Assembly (NCBI RefSeq): GCF_000765675.1
Contig: NZ_JRPA02000006.1
Location: 1-64,000 of the forward strand
Length of the DNA: 64,000 nucleotides
Source: Helicobacter sp. MIT 05-5294
GTDB taxonomy: Bacteria > Campylobacterota > Campylobacteria > Campylobacterales > Helicobacteraceae
Direction: 5' to 3'
The position numbers were made by a program, and so were the translations under genes. Below, in pieces: positions 1 to 9,441 of the stretch. Numbering within the stretch: the stretch's first letter is position 1; each line of letters begins with the position of its first letter. The notes beneath the pieces are model-generated. The model did no database searches. It worked only from the letters and a program-made list of their open reading frames with translations, and had not been told where the DNA came from.

Positions 1-59
1 GAAGTTTTAAAGAAACCCAAACTACAAGAAGTCTTTAAGGCTTTATCTTTATCTTTCTC

Positions 60-91
60 ATTGCCAAGCCCTTATAAAGGGCTGTGGCAAT
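60..91. repeat. Palindromic hairpin (terminator or REP-like)
   Basis: Inner arms AGCCCTT (67-73) and AAGGGCT (77-83) surround a 3-nt loop, and outer arms ATTGCC (60-65) and GGCAAT (86-91) extend the stem with a small internal bulge. No T-run follows, so it may be a dispersed palindromic repeat rather than an intrinsic terminator of an upstream gene. Confidence 0.55.
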
Positions 92-102
92 CTATAATCT
101 AA

Positions 103-195
103 AACAACCTGCGATTCTACTACTTCTGTCATTGCGAACGAAGTATGGTGTGCAATTTGTGAAACAAATTTCACCCGCACTATGCAAATCTATAA
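103..195. repeat. Dispersed intergenic repeat, inverted copy near 62.64 kb
   Basis: Read on the minus strand, this stretch resembles 62636-62710. Shared blocks in the same order are CGCAATGAC, GAATCGCAGGTT and, on the other strand, TCACCCGCACT followed by TGCAAATCT. Both copies lie between genes. No open reading frame or terminal repeats were seen, so this looks like a decayed dispersed repeat of unknown nature. Confidence 0.5.
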
Positions 196-431
196 TAATG
201 CGCTTAAGAGGATTTTATAATGGAATCCTTAATGACGAGATTTAAGATTATGGATTGCTTCGCGCCCCTCAATGATGCAATGACAGAATCAGTAGCGCAA
301 AATACAATGTGGAATCCTGCAAGGGCGCAGTGGTAGATTCTTTGGTTGCTTACATTATCAAATTCCATTTCTTTAGATTCTACATTTAAGACAAAAATAG
401 TAAAATAACGCATTTAATTCCTAAGGCTTTT

Positions 432-2135
432 ATGTTTAACAAACTCAAATCCATTCTTTCATCTCACGACCAACACTACATTTATGGATTGCTTTTGCTT
501 TCATTCGTCGTGTCAATGGTAGAATTAGTCGGAATCTCTGCAATTGCTCCATTTATCGCCATAGCAAGTGATTTTAGCCTGATTGAAAGCAAACCTTATT
601 TTGCTTTTGCCTATCAAATGCTACATTTAAATTCTCCCTATGAATTTGTGATTTGTTTTGGAATCACGCTTTTATTTTTTTATCTTTTTAGAAGCCTCAT
701 TAATCTCTTTTATCAATACCTTTTAGCGCGTTTTACTTTCGGGCGTTATCATCTGATTGTAGAGCGTTTGTTTAGAAACTATTTAGGGATAAACTACGAG
801 GATTTTATCGCCAAAAACACGAGCCATTTAACCAAAACTATTACGACAGAAGCGCATAATTTCACGATTCTACTCGCGGCATTTTTATTTATGACTTCTG
901 AAATTTTTGTCGTTCTTTTGATTTATGGCACATTGTTGTTTGTGGATTTCAAAATCACACTTGGATTGACGCTTGTTTTAGCGATTTTGGGATTCCTTTT
1001 AGCGCGAGGAATCGCAATAAAAATCAAAAAGCAAGGCAAAGAGAAAGAATCGCACCAAAAGGCGTTTTTTGAAACACTTAGTTCTAGCTTTGGGAATTAT
1101 AAAATCATCAAACTCCAAAGCGATTCCACCTCTATTTGGAACAACTTTTCAGATTATTTATCGGGATATTCTTTGGCAAACATCAAAAACCAAACCTTTT
1201 TCCATATCCCGCGTTTGATTCTGGAAGCAGTCGGGTTTTGTTTGATGATTCTAGTTGTCTTGATTTTATTTATCCAAAATCCCGAAAATGTAACAAGCTA
1301 TCTTCCCTTACTTTCTATGTATGTGTTGGCACTTTATCGCCTTTTGCCCTCAATCAATCGCATTTTGGATTCTTATAATCGGATTTTATTTAACTTCCGC
1401 TCTTTGGAGATTATTTATCAAGATTTAAACCTACAAGTGCAGGATTTAGGGGAAGAAAAGCTAGATTTCAACGAGCAAATTAGACTAGAAAACCTCCTCT
1501 TTAGCTACCAACAAAAAAATGTCTTCCAACAAATCAATCTCACAATCTGCAAAGGAGAAAAAGTCGCATTCATCGGCGAATCTGGTAGTGGAAAAAGCAC
1601 ATTAGTAGATTGTATTATCGGCTTGCTTCACCCAAAAAGTGGCACGATTTGGGTAGATAATGCTAAAATTAACAATTCAAATCTTAAAAGTTGGCGTGCC
1701 AAAGTGGGTTATATCCCACAAAGCGTTTATCTTTTTGCCGGAAGCGTGGCAGATAATGTCGCTTTTGGGAGGGAGTTTGATGAAGAAAAAATCGTAGCTT
1801 GTTTAAAAAGTGCGAAAATTTATGAATTTTTGCAAACCAAAGAGGGCTTACAGACGCAAGTTGGCGATGGCGGAATCGCACTTAGCGGAGGACAAAAGCA
1901 GCGCATAGCCATTGCGCGCGCACTCTATGGAAATCCTGAAATTCTAGTATTAGATGAAGCCACAAGCGCATTAGATTCTGAAGTAGAAGCAAAAATTATG
2001 GAAGAAATTTATAAAATTGCGAAAGACAAAACCTTGCTGATTGTCGCGCATCGTTTAAGCACAATCACGCATTGCGATTGCATCTATCGTTTGCGCAATG
2101 GAAATTTACAGAGAGTTTGCAGTGCAGAATTGTAG
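432..2135 (+). CDS. pglK: PglK/WlaB-like ABC flippase for lipid-linked oligosaccharide
   Basis: A 567-residue fused ABC exporter: an N-terminal membrane domain with several hydrophobic segments (about residues 15-330) followed by a nucleotide-binding domain. Walker A (GESGSGKST) is at 382-390, the signature LSGGQ at 484-488 and Walker B (ILVLDE) at 504-509. Length and layout match Campylobacter PglK (about 564 residues), which flips undecaprenyl-diphosphate-linked glycan across the inner membrane for protein N-glycosylation. Three glycosyltransferase genes follow in the same direction, supporting a glycan-export role. PglB and the sugar-nucleotide genes of a full pgl locus are absent here. 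A lipid-A (MsbA-like) role is the main alternative, less likely given the context. Confidence 0.8.
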   Translation: MFNKLKSILSSHDQHYIYGLLLLSFVVSMVELVGISAIAPFIAIASDFSLIESKPYFAFAYQMLHLNSPYEFVICFGITLLFFYLFRSLINLFYQYLLARFTFGRYHLIVERLFRNYLGINYEDFIAKNTSHLTKTITTEAHNFTILLAAFLFMTSEIFVVLLIYGTLLFVDFKITLGLTLVLAILGFLLARGIAIKIKKQGKEKESHQKAFFETLSSSFGNYKIIKLQSDSTSIWNNFSDYLSGYSLANIKNQTFFHIPRLILEAVGFCLMILVVLILFIQNPENVTSYLPLLSMYVLALYRLLPSINRILDSYNRILFNFRSLEIIYQDLNLQVQDLGEEKLDFNEQIRLENLLFSYQQKNVFQQINLTICKGEKVAFIGESGSGKSTLVDCIIGLLHPKSGTIWVDNAKINNSNLKSWRAKVGYIPQSVYLFAGSVADNVAFGREFDEEKIVACLKSAKIYEFLQTKEGLQTQVGDGGIALSGGQKQRIAIARALYGNPEILVLDEATSALDSEVEAKIMEEIYKIAKDKTLLIVAHRLSTITHCDCIYRLRNGNLQRVCSAEL

Positions 2136-2188
2136 GCATTTAGTTTTTGGGATTTTGACCGATATTACAAACAAAGGGGAAATGGGTA

Positions 2189-3184
2189 ATGGAGAAGTTT
2201 AGAGAATTTAACATCAAAGATTTGCCACAAGAATTTAGTCAAAAACTCTTAGATGAGATTCCAGAAAATCCACAATTCCCAAAAGTTAGCGTAATACTAA
2301 CAACCTGCAATCGTGAATATTTTTTCACCGAATCCATAGAAAGCATTTTGGAGCAAGATTATCCAAACCTAGAAATCATCGTGAGTGATGATGGCTCACA
2401 AGATAATACCTTTAATATCGCAAGTGAATACGCAAGAGACAATCCCTTTATCAAAGTCGTGCGCAATGCAAGAGCGCACGGAAGCGCGGGGAATCGTAAC
2501 AATGGATTAGACTACGCGACAGGGGATCTTTTGTTGCTATTAGATGATGATGATTTGCTGTTTAAAGAGGCAATTTCGCAGATGATAAAGGTTTATTTGC
2601 AGTTTGATAAACAATACGGAATCATCATTGCAAACTGCACAAGAAGCGACGATGGCTCATTCTCCGGCAAAGGCTTAGACGAATCGCGCGAGATTAGCTT
2701 CCAAGAAGTGCTTTCGGGTCGTTTAGACGGAGAGTTTGTAACTCTGTTTGAACGCAAACTTTTAGGACAAAGACGATTCAACGAAAACCTACAACGCGGC
2801 AATATGGGGCTTTTGTGGCTAAAACTCCACAAACAGCGTCCCTGTTATTATATCCATAAGCCTTTGAAGTTTTATAGAATCCACGCGGAATCCCTCACGC
2901 AAAGTATGAAATACAAGCCCTTAGAAATGGTCAAAAACTACGAGCAAGACATTTTGCTTTTCTATAAAGAGCGCGTGAAATGCTGTCCTGACCATTTAGC
3001 AAGACTTTGCGCAACTGCGGCATTGCTTTATCGGCAAGGAGGGAATCGCAAAAAGGCATTTAAAAAGATTCTGCAAAGCCTAGCAATCCACCCAAACTTA
3101 CTTGCATTGCAGGTTTTTGCTTGTCTTTTTTTGCCTGTTTCTTGTCTGCCTAAATTAAAAATTCGTCAAAGAGTTGAGAAATAA
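2189..3184 (+). CDS. Family 2 glycosyltransferase, PglI-like
   Basis: A 331-residue GT-A fold enzyme. The N-terminal nucleotide-sugar site is clear: VSVILTTCNR near residue 30, SDDGSQDNT near residue 70, GNRNNGLDYATGD near residue 102 and the acidic metal-binding run DDDD at about 118-121. The GN[KR]NNGLD phrase also occurs, as I recall it, in Campylobacter PglI, which adds the branching glucose to the N-glycan, so PglI is the best guess; the acceptor cannot be read from sequence. A good ribosome site (aaagggg) precedes the ATG. The gene ends one base before the next start. Confidence 0.75.
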   Translation: MEKFREFNIKDLPQEFSQKLLDEIPENPQFPKVSVILTTCNREYFFTESIESILEQDYPNLEIIVSDDGSQDNTFNIASEYARDNPFIKVVRNARAHGSAGNRNNGLDYATGDLLLLLDDDDLLFKEAISQMIKVYLQFDKQYGIIIANCTRSDDGSFSGKGLDESREISFQEVLSGRLDGEFVTLFERKLLGQRRFNENLQRGNMGLLWLKLHKQRPCYYIHKPLKFYRIHAESLTQSMKYKPLEMVKNYEQDILLFYKERVKCCPDHLARLCATAALLYRQGGNRKKAFKKILQSLAIHPNLLALQVFACLFLPVSCLPKLKIRQRVEK

Positions 3185-3185
3185 A

Positions 3186-4373
3186 ATGAAACCAATTAGA
3201 ATCTTACTAGCTATTCGGTCTTTAAACTTTGGAGGAGCGGAGCGACAATGGGTGCTTCTTGCCAAAGAACTCGCCAAAAATCCTCAAGTAGAATTGCGAC
3301 TTTGCACACTTTATAGTGGCGGACGCTTAGAATATGAAATCGTAGGGATTCCACATATTTGCCTCCACAAAAAAGGACGCAAAGATATTGGATTCTTATT
3401 CCGCTATCGCAAAGTCATCAAGGATTTTCGTCCGCAATGTATTTATGCTTTTATGCCAGAAATGAATGTTTTTAGCCTATTTTGTGGCGCATTTTTGGGT
3501 GCAAAGGTCATTTTTGGATTCCGCTCAAGCGCGATTGAACTTAACAATCTTGGATTTGCCTCCAAGCTTTATTTTTATACCCAAAAACTCTTCAGTCACT
3601 TTGCAGCTGCGATTATTTGCAATTCCCAAGATGCACTTGCATTCTACCAATCCAAAGGCTATTATATGAAAAAAGCATTTGTGGTTTATAATGGCATTGA
3701 TACGCAGCGATTCCACCCGCGCGACACACAACGCATTAAAAATGAGCTTGGAATCGGAGAAAATACCTTTGTTTGTGGAATCTCTGCGCGAATGGATAAA
3801 GTCAAAGATTATCCGCTGTTTGCGCAGATTGCAAAAGAATTTTTAGAGTTTGTAGAATCGCAAAATGCGGAGGCAGTTTTCTTTTCTCTTGGAAAATGCG
3901 AAGAAAAAATCCTAAAAGATTGTTTGAAGATTTTAGGAGAAAAACACCGCAAAGTGCTATTTTTGGGCGTAAAAAACGATGTAGAAGCCTATTATCCACT
4001 ATTTGATTGCATTCTTTCCACTTCTTATACAGAGAGTTTTTCAAACTCCATCGCAGAGGGAATGGCGTGCGGTTGTGTGCCTATTGTAAGTGATGTGGGT
4101 GAAAGTAAGAAAATTGCGGATTTTGGTCAAGATTCCTATGCCTTTTCTTTCCCACCGCGCGATTCTAAATCTGCGCTAAAGTGCCTAAAATCTCTTTATT
4201 TGTTCCACAATTCCAATGGATTAGAATCCCTAAAAACACAAGCGAGAGAGCAGATTATCCAAAAATTTAGCGTGGAATCTATGGTTAGTAAGACGCTTAA
4301 AATTCTCTCTTCGCTTAGCAAAGGAGAAAGCTTAGAAATCCTCAAAATAGAATTGCAAGAAACGCAATCCTAG
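3186..4373 (+). CDS. Family 4 glycosyltransferase (GT-B fold)
   Basis: A cytoplasmic transferase of about 395 residues with two Rossmann-like halves. The N-terminus holds the FGGAERQ loop typical of PglA/PglH/PglJ-type enzymes, and the C-terminal donor site reads ESFSNSIAEGMACG, an EX7E-type motif. I chose the ATG at 3186, one base after the previous stop; an in-frame TTG at 3174 would overlap the previous gene and lacks a better ribosome site. It probably adds a HexNAc or hexose to the lipid-linked glycan exported by the flippase at the head of the operon. The sugar and linkage are unknown. Confidence 0.72.
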   Translation: MKPIRILLAIRSLNFGGAERQWVLLAKELAKNPQVELRLCTLYSGGRLEYEIVGIPHICLHKKGRKDIGFLFRYRKVIKDFRPQCIYAFMPEMNVFSLFCGAFLGAKVIFGFRSSAIELNNLGFASKLYFYTQKLFSHFAAAIICNSQDALAFYQSKGYYMKKAFVVYNGIDTQRFHPRDTQRIKNELGIGENTFVCGISARMDKVKDYPLFAQIAKEFLEFVESQNAEAVFFSLGKCEEKILKDCLKILGEKHRKVLFLGVKNDVEAYYPLFDCILSTSYTESFSNSIAEGMACGCVPIVSDVGESKKIADFGQDSYAFSFPPRDSKSALKCLKSLYLFHNSNGLESLKTQAREQIIQKFSVESMVSKTLKILSSLSKGESLEILKIELQETQS

Positions 4374-4385
4374 CCACAAAACTCA

Positions 4386-5573
4386 ATGAAACTCGTTGTC
4401 TTGCTTTATTCTTTGGGCGCGGGAGGAGCGGAGCGAATCACCTCGCTTTTGCTAGAAAATCTAGCAAAAGAGTGCGAAATCACGCTTGTTTTGTTAGAAG
4501 ATATTAGCAACTACCCCCTAGCCAAAGATGTGAAAAAAATCATCTTAGGGCATAATAAAACGCAAGAAAGCGGATTTAAAAAGCTTTTAAAGATTCCTCT
4601 ACTTGCGCTAAAATACCACAAAATCATTCAAGATTGTGAAGTTTCTCTCTCTTTAATGACGCGCCCAAATTACATTAATATCTTAGCAGGTTTGCTATGC
4701 AGAATCTCGCGCAAAGCCCCAAAGATTTTAATTTCTGAACGCAGTTTGCCAAGTCTGCAATATGGCTATCCAACCCTTGCTTCTAAAATCAATCGTTTTC
4801 TTATTTCCCTGCTTTACAACAAAGCAGACAAGATTAGCGCAAACTCTCCGAAAAATCTCCAAGATTTGGTGCGCAACTTTGGAATCAAGCGCGAAAAAAC
4901 CACCTTGCTTTTGAATTTCTTTGATTTACAAAAGATTACCACACAAAGCGCGGAAGAATCAGAATTTAAACAAAAGATTCTAGCCAAAAAAGCGCAAGGA
5001 AGATTCATTTTTATCAGCATTGGGAGATTAGATATTGGCAAAAACCACCGCCTCTTGATTGATTGTATGCGAGAATTTAAAGAAGTCGCGGATTTGTTTA
5101 TCATCGGCGAGGGTGCACTCCAAAATACACTTCAAGCGCAGATTCAAACGCTTAGGCTAGAATCCTGTGTGCATTTGTTAGGGCGCACTCCAAACCCTTA
5201 CGCACCTCTAAGTGTCGCGGATTGCTTCGTGTTTGCCTCTAACCATGAGGGATTCCCCAATGTGCTAGTAGAATCCCTAGCACTTGGGATTCCAATCATT
5301 ACGACAGATTGCGCACCGCGCGAGATTTTAGCCCCAAAGGGTGAATTTATAGACGCACAAAAACATTGTGAAATCTGCAAAGGTGGCGTTATCGTCCCGC
5401 TTGAAGAGAGGGATTCTTTTGTATTTGCTATGCGTTTTCTTTTCGCACAACCTAAGTTTTTTGCTAAGGATTCTTTACAATCTCAAGCGCAGATTTTTTC
5501 CCTTAGCACACAACTTCCAAACTACAAACAATGGATTTTTGGGTGTCAGAAAAAGATTGATGCAATAAATTAA
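4386..5573 (+). CDS. Family 4 glycosyltransferase, PglJ/PglH-like
   Basis: A 395-residue GT-B transferase. The N-terminus carries the loop GAGGAERIT and the C-terminal half carries NHEGFPNVLVESLALG followed by PIITTDCAPREIL, the donor-nucleotide signature of family 4 enzymes such as PglJ and PglH. It lies 12 bases after the preceding GT4 gene and 11 bases before the methyltransferase gene, so all five genes probably share one transcript. It is expected to extend the same lipid-linked oligosaccharide. Which pgl enzyme it equals cannot be decided by eye. Confidence 0.72.
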   Translation: MKLVVLLYSLGAGGAERITSLLLENLAKECEITLVLLEDISNYPLAKDVKKIILGHNKTQESGFKKLLKIPLLALKYHKIIQDCEVSLSLMTRPNYINILAGLLCRISRKAPKILISERSLPSLQYGYPTLASKINRFLISLLYNKADKISANSPKNLQDLVRNFGIKREKTTLLLNFFDLQKITTQSAEESEFKQKILAKKAQGRFIFISIGRLDIGKNHRLLIDCMREFKEVADLFIIGEGALQNTLQAQIQTLRLESCVHLLGRTPNPYAPLSVADCFVFASNHEGFPNVLVESLALGIPIITTDCAPREILAPKGEFIDAQKHCEICKGGVIVPLEERDSFVFAMRFLFAQPKFFAKDSLQSQAQIFSLSTQLPNYKQWIFGCQKKIDAIN

Positions 5574-5584
5574 AGGGCAAAAAA

Positions 5585-7071
5585 ATGCAAAACAACAATA
5601 TACAAAGCGATGGATACGCGACAGAATTAGAATATGTTGATGATTTTAATGCCGCGCTAAATCCTTTATGGATAGATTTTTCTTTAGATATTGCAGGAAT
5701 CCAAAGACGCAAAAGGAGTGCGGATTCTGACTTTAGCTACCTTGAATTGGGGTTTGGTATGGGCAATAGCTTCACACTCCACGCAAGTGGAAGCGAGGGA
5801 GAGTTTGTCGGAAACGACTTGATTCCCGCGCATTGCCAACACGCTTTAAAATTCATCACCGCTTCAAATTCCAATGCAAAGGCTTTTAAAGAAAGTTTTA
5901 AGCAATTTAAAGAGCGTTGCACCCTTTTAAATCGCAAGTTTGATTATATCGTCTTGCATGGGGTTTGGAGCTGGATTAGCAAGGAAAATCAAAAAGTCAT
6001 TGCGGAAATTATTGAAGGCTTTTTAGCGGGGGGGGGGCGGTAGTTGTTAGCTACAATTGCTTTCCGGGCTGGGAGGGAAAATACTCCATACGGCATTTGC
6101 TAAAGCTTCTAGAATCCCAAGCAAATGGCAATCAAAGCGAAAGAATTGAAGCAAGTATCGCGCAAGTGCAGAATCTCTTTGCTTCAGATTCTTTATATGT
6201 GAGCGATAATCCCCGCGCACAAGAAATCAGCAAAGAACTCCAAACAAGGGAAATAAATTACTTATGCCACGAGTTTTTTAATCAAGATTGGCATTGCTTG
6301 TTTTTTAGCCAAATGGCAGAGATTATGCACAAAATAGGCTGTGAATTTGCATGTAGCGCAAAGCTCATGTGGCATTTTGACCCTTTAGCGTTTAACACGC
6401 AACAAAACAAAATCCTCTCCACGCTTGTAGATTCTACCTTACAAGAACAATTCAAAGATTTTTTCTTAAACGAATCCTTTAGAATGGATATTTTTGTAAA
6501 AAATTATGAGAGAATGCCGAAAGAATTGCGCGATGAAAACCTTTTACACACTTCTTTTGTGCTGCTTAAACCCCCCTTTGGATTCCAAAGCTCCAAAGAC
6601 ACGCCACAGCCATTTCAAGAATTTTGCCAAAGAATTTTAGAGTTTTTCGCACAAGATTCCTATGCCCCAAAGACACTTCAAGCTTTGGTGGAATCCTTTG
6701 GCGTTGGGATAGAAGTTTTATTGCCGATTCTTTGTGCGATGATAACGCAAGGATTCTTACACCCCACAAAACCCATTACACCCAAAATCAAAGCGCAGAC
6801 AAAAGCGCATAATGCCGTGCTTTTTGACCAACCCAAACAGAAAGGCACGAGGCGATTCCTCGCGACGCCTTTAATTGGCGGAGGAATTTATTTAGACGAA
6901 ATCCTTTGGATTTGCCTTAAAGCCTACACAAAAGGAATCTTAGACAAAGAATCTCTAATGGAATTTTTACATGCAGAGATTCCAAAGGTAACACATGAGC
7001 GTTTAGAGGAATGCGCCCATGAGTTTTTACAAACCAAAGCACTCTATCAAACACTTGGAATCTTAGATTAA
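5585..7071 (+). CDS. Phase-variable SAM methyltransferase, OFF as sequenced
   Basis: Two abutting frames make one gene. The 5' frame (5585-6043, 152 residues) holds SAM motif I (LELGFGMG) and stops right after a G10 tract. The 3' frame continues with VSYNCFPGWEG, a phrase expected directly after a GG in class I methyltransferases that carry a 'methyltransferase regulatory domain', then runs to 7071. One more G (G11), or two fewer (G8), joins them into about 495 residues, a normal length for this family. The second frame has no start codon of its own near the junction. It ends the glycosyltransferase operon, so glycan or surface modification is plausible, but the substrate is unknown. Confidence 0.8.
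6028..6037 (+). repeat. G10 homopolymer, phase-variation switch
   Basis: Ten consecutive G bases inside the methyltransferase gene. With ten, translation meets TAG at 6041-6043. Lengths of 8 or 11 restore the frame. Long G/C tracts of this kind are the usual slipped-strand switches in Helicobacter and Campylobacter. Confidence 0.85.
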
Positions 7072-7096
7072 ATTTTGTGGAATCTAATTCCGCCTC

Positions 7097-7127
7097 TTGA
7101 CAAACACTTGGTGGAATGCTTTATAAT
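7097..7127 (+). promoter_or_regulatory. MerR-type promoter, copy 1
   Basis: TTGACA at 7097-7102 and TATAAT at 7122-7127, spaced by 19 bp (AACACTTGGTGGAATGCTT). This is the most diverged of four near-identical copies in the window; the others are at 14374, 24640 and 29636. A perfect -35 and -10 held 19 bp apart is the hallmark of promoters activated by MerR-family proteins. It drives the hydrolase and aldo/keto reductase genes. Confidence 0.8.
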
Positions 7128-7160
7128 TTCTTGATAAAAATCATTTCTAAGGAGTATTCA

Positions 7161-8297
7161 ATGAAAAATCGCAGGAAATTTTTAGTAAAGTCTTTGGCTT
7201 TAGGTGGTGGAATCTTGGCTTTAAGCCCAATGCTCAATGCTTCTCAAAGCCCCAAAAACGCACAAAATACAAAAATCCCCATTGCCAATACAAGCCAAGA
7301 AGCAGCAAGAAATGCGGCGAAGAATCCCTTTGGATTGGTATATAAAAATGCACTTAGCAAAAACGAAAAAGGCAAAGTGCAGATTCAAAGCGTTAATTAT
7401 GAAAGCAGAGGCTTGAAAATCAAAGCAAATGCCTATACGCCGCCAAGCTTTAATCTTGAGCAAAAATTCCCCGCTATTGTCGTAGCGCACCCCAATGGAG
7501 GCGTGAAAGAACAAGTCGCGGGGCTTTATGCACAGAATCTTGCCGAACTAGGATATATCACACTTGCTTTTGACGCAGCTTATCAAGGGGCAAGCGGAGG
7601 GATTCCGCGCAATATAGACACGCCTTATCATCGCACAGAGGATATTTATGCCGCACTTGATTTTCTCTCTAAATTTCAAGGTGTGGATAAAGAAAGATTA
7701 GGCATCTTAGGGATTTGCGGGGGTGGAGGCTACACGCTTAATGCTGCAAAAGCCGACAAAAGGCTTAAGGCTGTGGCAACTCTAAGTATGTTTAACACCG
7801 GTCGTGTGCGCAGAAATGGGTTTTTAGACGCAGACAAAGAAAATATCCAAACACGCCTAACACAAGCAAGTCAAGCAAGACAAAAGGAATCCCTAACAGG
7901 AGAAATAAGCTACACAGGTAGTGCGCCCAAAAAACTAAGTGAGGAGGAGTTAAACAAGATTCCTGCAGGTTTGTATCGCGAGGGACGCATTTATTATAGC
8001 GATACACACGCACACCCTAATTCAACTTCCCGCTTCACCACAAGCTCTTTGTCAGAATTAATCCCTTTTGACGCGACTAACCAAATAGAGTTAATCAACG
8101 CGCCTTTGCTTTTGATAGTAGGCGATAAAGCTGATACTGCTTATATGAGTGAAGAGGCGTTCAAAAAGGCAAATGGCGCGAAAAATAAGGAGATTTTCAA
8201 GCTCAAGGATTCTACGCATATTCAAACCTATTATGAACCCAGAATCGTGCAAGAAGCACTCAAAAAACTAGAGGCGTTTTACAAGGAGAATTTATAA
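7161..8297 (+). CDS. Tat-exported alpha/beta hydrolase (YcjY/dienelactone hydrolase-like)
   Basis: A 378-residue protein. The N-terminus MKNRRKFLVKSLALGGG is a twin-arginine signal with a hydrophobic core ending near NAS, so export to the periplasm is predicted. The nucleophile elbow is GICGGGG with Cys186 in place of the usual Ser, as in dienelactone hydrolase-type enzymes. A late His sits in DSTHIQTYYEP. The start at 7161 is preceded by aaggag; an upstream in-frame ATG at 7116 lies inside the promoter and is rejected. It is followed 40 bases later by an aldo/keto reductase in the same operon, under the repeated MerR-type promoter. Substrate unknown. Confidence 0.75.
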   Translation: MKNRRKFLVKSLALGGGILALSPMLNASQSPKNAQNTKIPIANTSQEAARNAAKNPFGLVYKNALSKNEKGKVQIQSVNYESRGLKIKANAYTPPSFNLEQKFPAIVVAHPNGGVKEQVAGLYAQNLAELGYITLAFDAAYQGASGGIPRNIDTPYHRTEDIYAALDFLSKFQGVDKERLGILGICGGGGYTLNAAKADKRLKAVATLSMFNTGRVRRNGFLDADKENIQTRLTQASQARQKESLTGEISYTGSAPKKLSEEELNKIPAGLYREGRIYYSDTHAHPNSTSRFTTSSLSELIPFDATNQIELINAPLLLIVGDKADTAYMSEEAFKKANGAKNKEIFKLKDSTHIQTYYEPRIVQEALKKLEAFYKENL

Positions 8298-8337
8298 GAA
8301 TCCGCCCACGAAAATCAACCAAAATCTAAGGAAACCT

Positions 8338-9393
8338 ATGGACAAACACAGGCGAAAGATTCTCAAAAATAGCGCGATTTTGGGCGTTGCAGGAGGGTTG
8401 GCTAGCGTTTCTACTATCTTTGGATTACAAGGTTGCGATAGCAAAGAATCCAAATCCACCACCCAAAAGACCGCAGCAAACAGCGCAAACAGCGCGGATT
8501 CTCAAAAACCAACCAACACAAAAGGAGCAACAATGGAATTTGTAACATTCAACAATGGCGTGAAAATGCCAATCTTAGGCTATGGCGTGTATCAGATTGA
8601 GCCAAAAGACACGCAAAAGTGCGTAGAAGACGCGATTAGCGTAGGATACAGAAGCATCGACACCGCACAGGCGTATTTCAACGAAGCCGAAGTCGGCGCG
8701 GCGATTAAGAATGCGACAAATGGTGGCACAAAACGCGAGGAGCTTTTTATCACCACCAAAGTATGGATTAATAATTTTGAAGAAAGTAAAGCCCTAAAGT
8801 CAATTGAAGAGAGCCTCAAAAAATTGCAAGTGGATTACTTGGATTTGCTGCTGTTGCACCAACCCTTTGGCGACACCTATGGCGCGTGGCGCGCGATGAG
8901 CAGATTCTATCAAGAAGGCAGAATCAAAGCACTTGGCGTGAGCAACTTCTACCCCGATAGACTTGTTGATTTTTATCTCAATAATGAGATTAAACCCGCG
9001 CTCAATCAGATTGAATGCAACCCCTTGCACGCGCAGTTTGAGGCGCAAAAGGTGTTGCAAGAATATGGTGTAGCGATGCAATCATGGGCGCCTTTTGGCG
9101 AGGGGCGTAATAATATGTTTAGCAACCCCACGCTTGAACAGATTGGCAAAAAATATGGCAAGAGCGTTGCGCAGGTGATTTTGCGGTGGCAGATTCAAAG
9201 AGGCATTATCGCTATCCCCAAAACCACGCGCAAAGAAAGAATGATTGAAAACATCTCAGTGTTTGACTTTGCGCTAACAGACGCAGATATGCAAAGCATT
9301 GCGGGGCTTGATGATAAGCAAAGTTTGTTCTTTAACCACCAAGACCCCAAAATGGTAAAATGGCTGATTGAGGTGCATAAGGATAAGTTTTAG
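8338..9393 (+). CDS. Aldo/keto reductase with Tat-lipoprotein-like leader
   Basis: A 351-residue fusion. Residues 1-65 form a twin-arginine leader (HRRKILKNS, hydrophobic run, then LQGC as a possible lipobox) and a Ser/Ala/Thr/Lys-rich linker. From Met66 it is a complete AKR barrel with the catalytic tetrad Asp108, Tyr113, Lys141 and His174 (IDTAQAYF, TTKVW, LLLLHQPF). NADPH-dependent reduction of aldehydes or ketones is expected. A second Shine-Dalgarno sequence and ATG at the domain border could give a leaderless cytoplasmic form. The leader is nearly identical to that of the dehydrogenase at 29697, although the enzyme parts have different folds. NADPH supply in the periplasm would be a problem for the exported form. 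Confidence 0.8.
   Translation: MDKHRRKILKNSAILGVAGGLASVSTIFGLQGCDSKESKSTTQKTAANSANSADSQKPTNTKGATMEFVTFNNGVKMPILGYGVYQIEPKDTQKCVEDAISVGYRSIDTAQAYFNEAEVGAAIKNATNGGTKREELFITTKVWINNFEESKALKSIEESLKKLQVDYLDLLLLHQPFGDTYGAWRAMSRFYQEGRIKALGVSNFYPDRLVDFYLNNEIKPALNQIECNPLHAQFEAQKVLQEYGVAMQSWAPFGEGRNNMFSNPTLEQIGKKYGKSVAQVILRWQIQRGIIAIPKTTRKERMIENISVFDFALTDADMQSIAGLDDKQSLFFNHQDPKMVKWLIEVHKDKF
8521..8535 (+). promoter_or_regulatory. Internal ribosome site and start inside aldo/keto reductase
   Basis: The sequence aaaggag at 8521-8527 stands 5 bases before an ATG at 8533-8535, which is in frame with 8338 and falls exactly where the AKR domain begins. The spacing is good for initiation. The same arrangement occurs at 14551, 26155 and 29873. 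Confidence 0.6.
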
Positions 9394-9441
9394 GGAAAAC
9401 GACAGATTTTGTCGCCACAAAAAGCAAAGGAATGATTAATA

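Larger units (their letters stand above)
1..431. other. Gene-poor leader region with dispersed repeats
   Basis: No complete gene is visible before the flippase gene. A reading frame is open from the first base to a TAA at 100-102 and could be the tail of an upstream gene, but it runs through a hairpin repeat and I cannot name it. The rest is repeat-like sequence, with phrases similar to 'cattgcg' and 'gcaatgac' that recur near 62.6 kb. A promoter for the flippase operon should lie just upstream of 432, but no convincing -35/-10 pair stands out. Confidence 0.5.

Noticed and set aside
1-102. Open frame at the left edge ending with TAA at 100-102
   Set aside because: Could be the end of an upstream gene, but it reads through a hairpin repeat and is too short to identify.
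7116-7160. Longer start of the hydrolase gene
   Set aside because: It lies over the -10 of the MerR-type promoter; the Tat leader and ribosome site begin at 7161. The same reasoning moves the PhzF start from 24659 to 24710 and the dehydrogenase start from 29655 to 29697.
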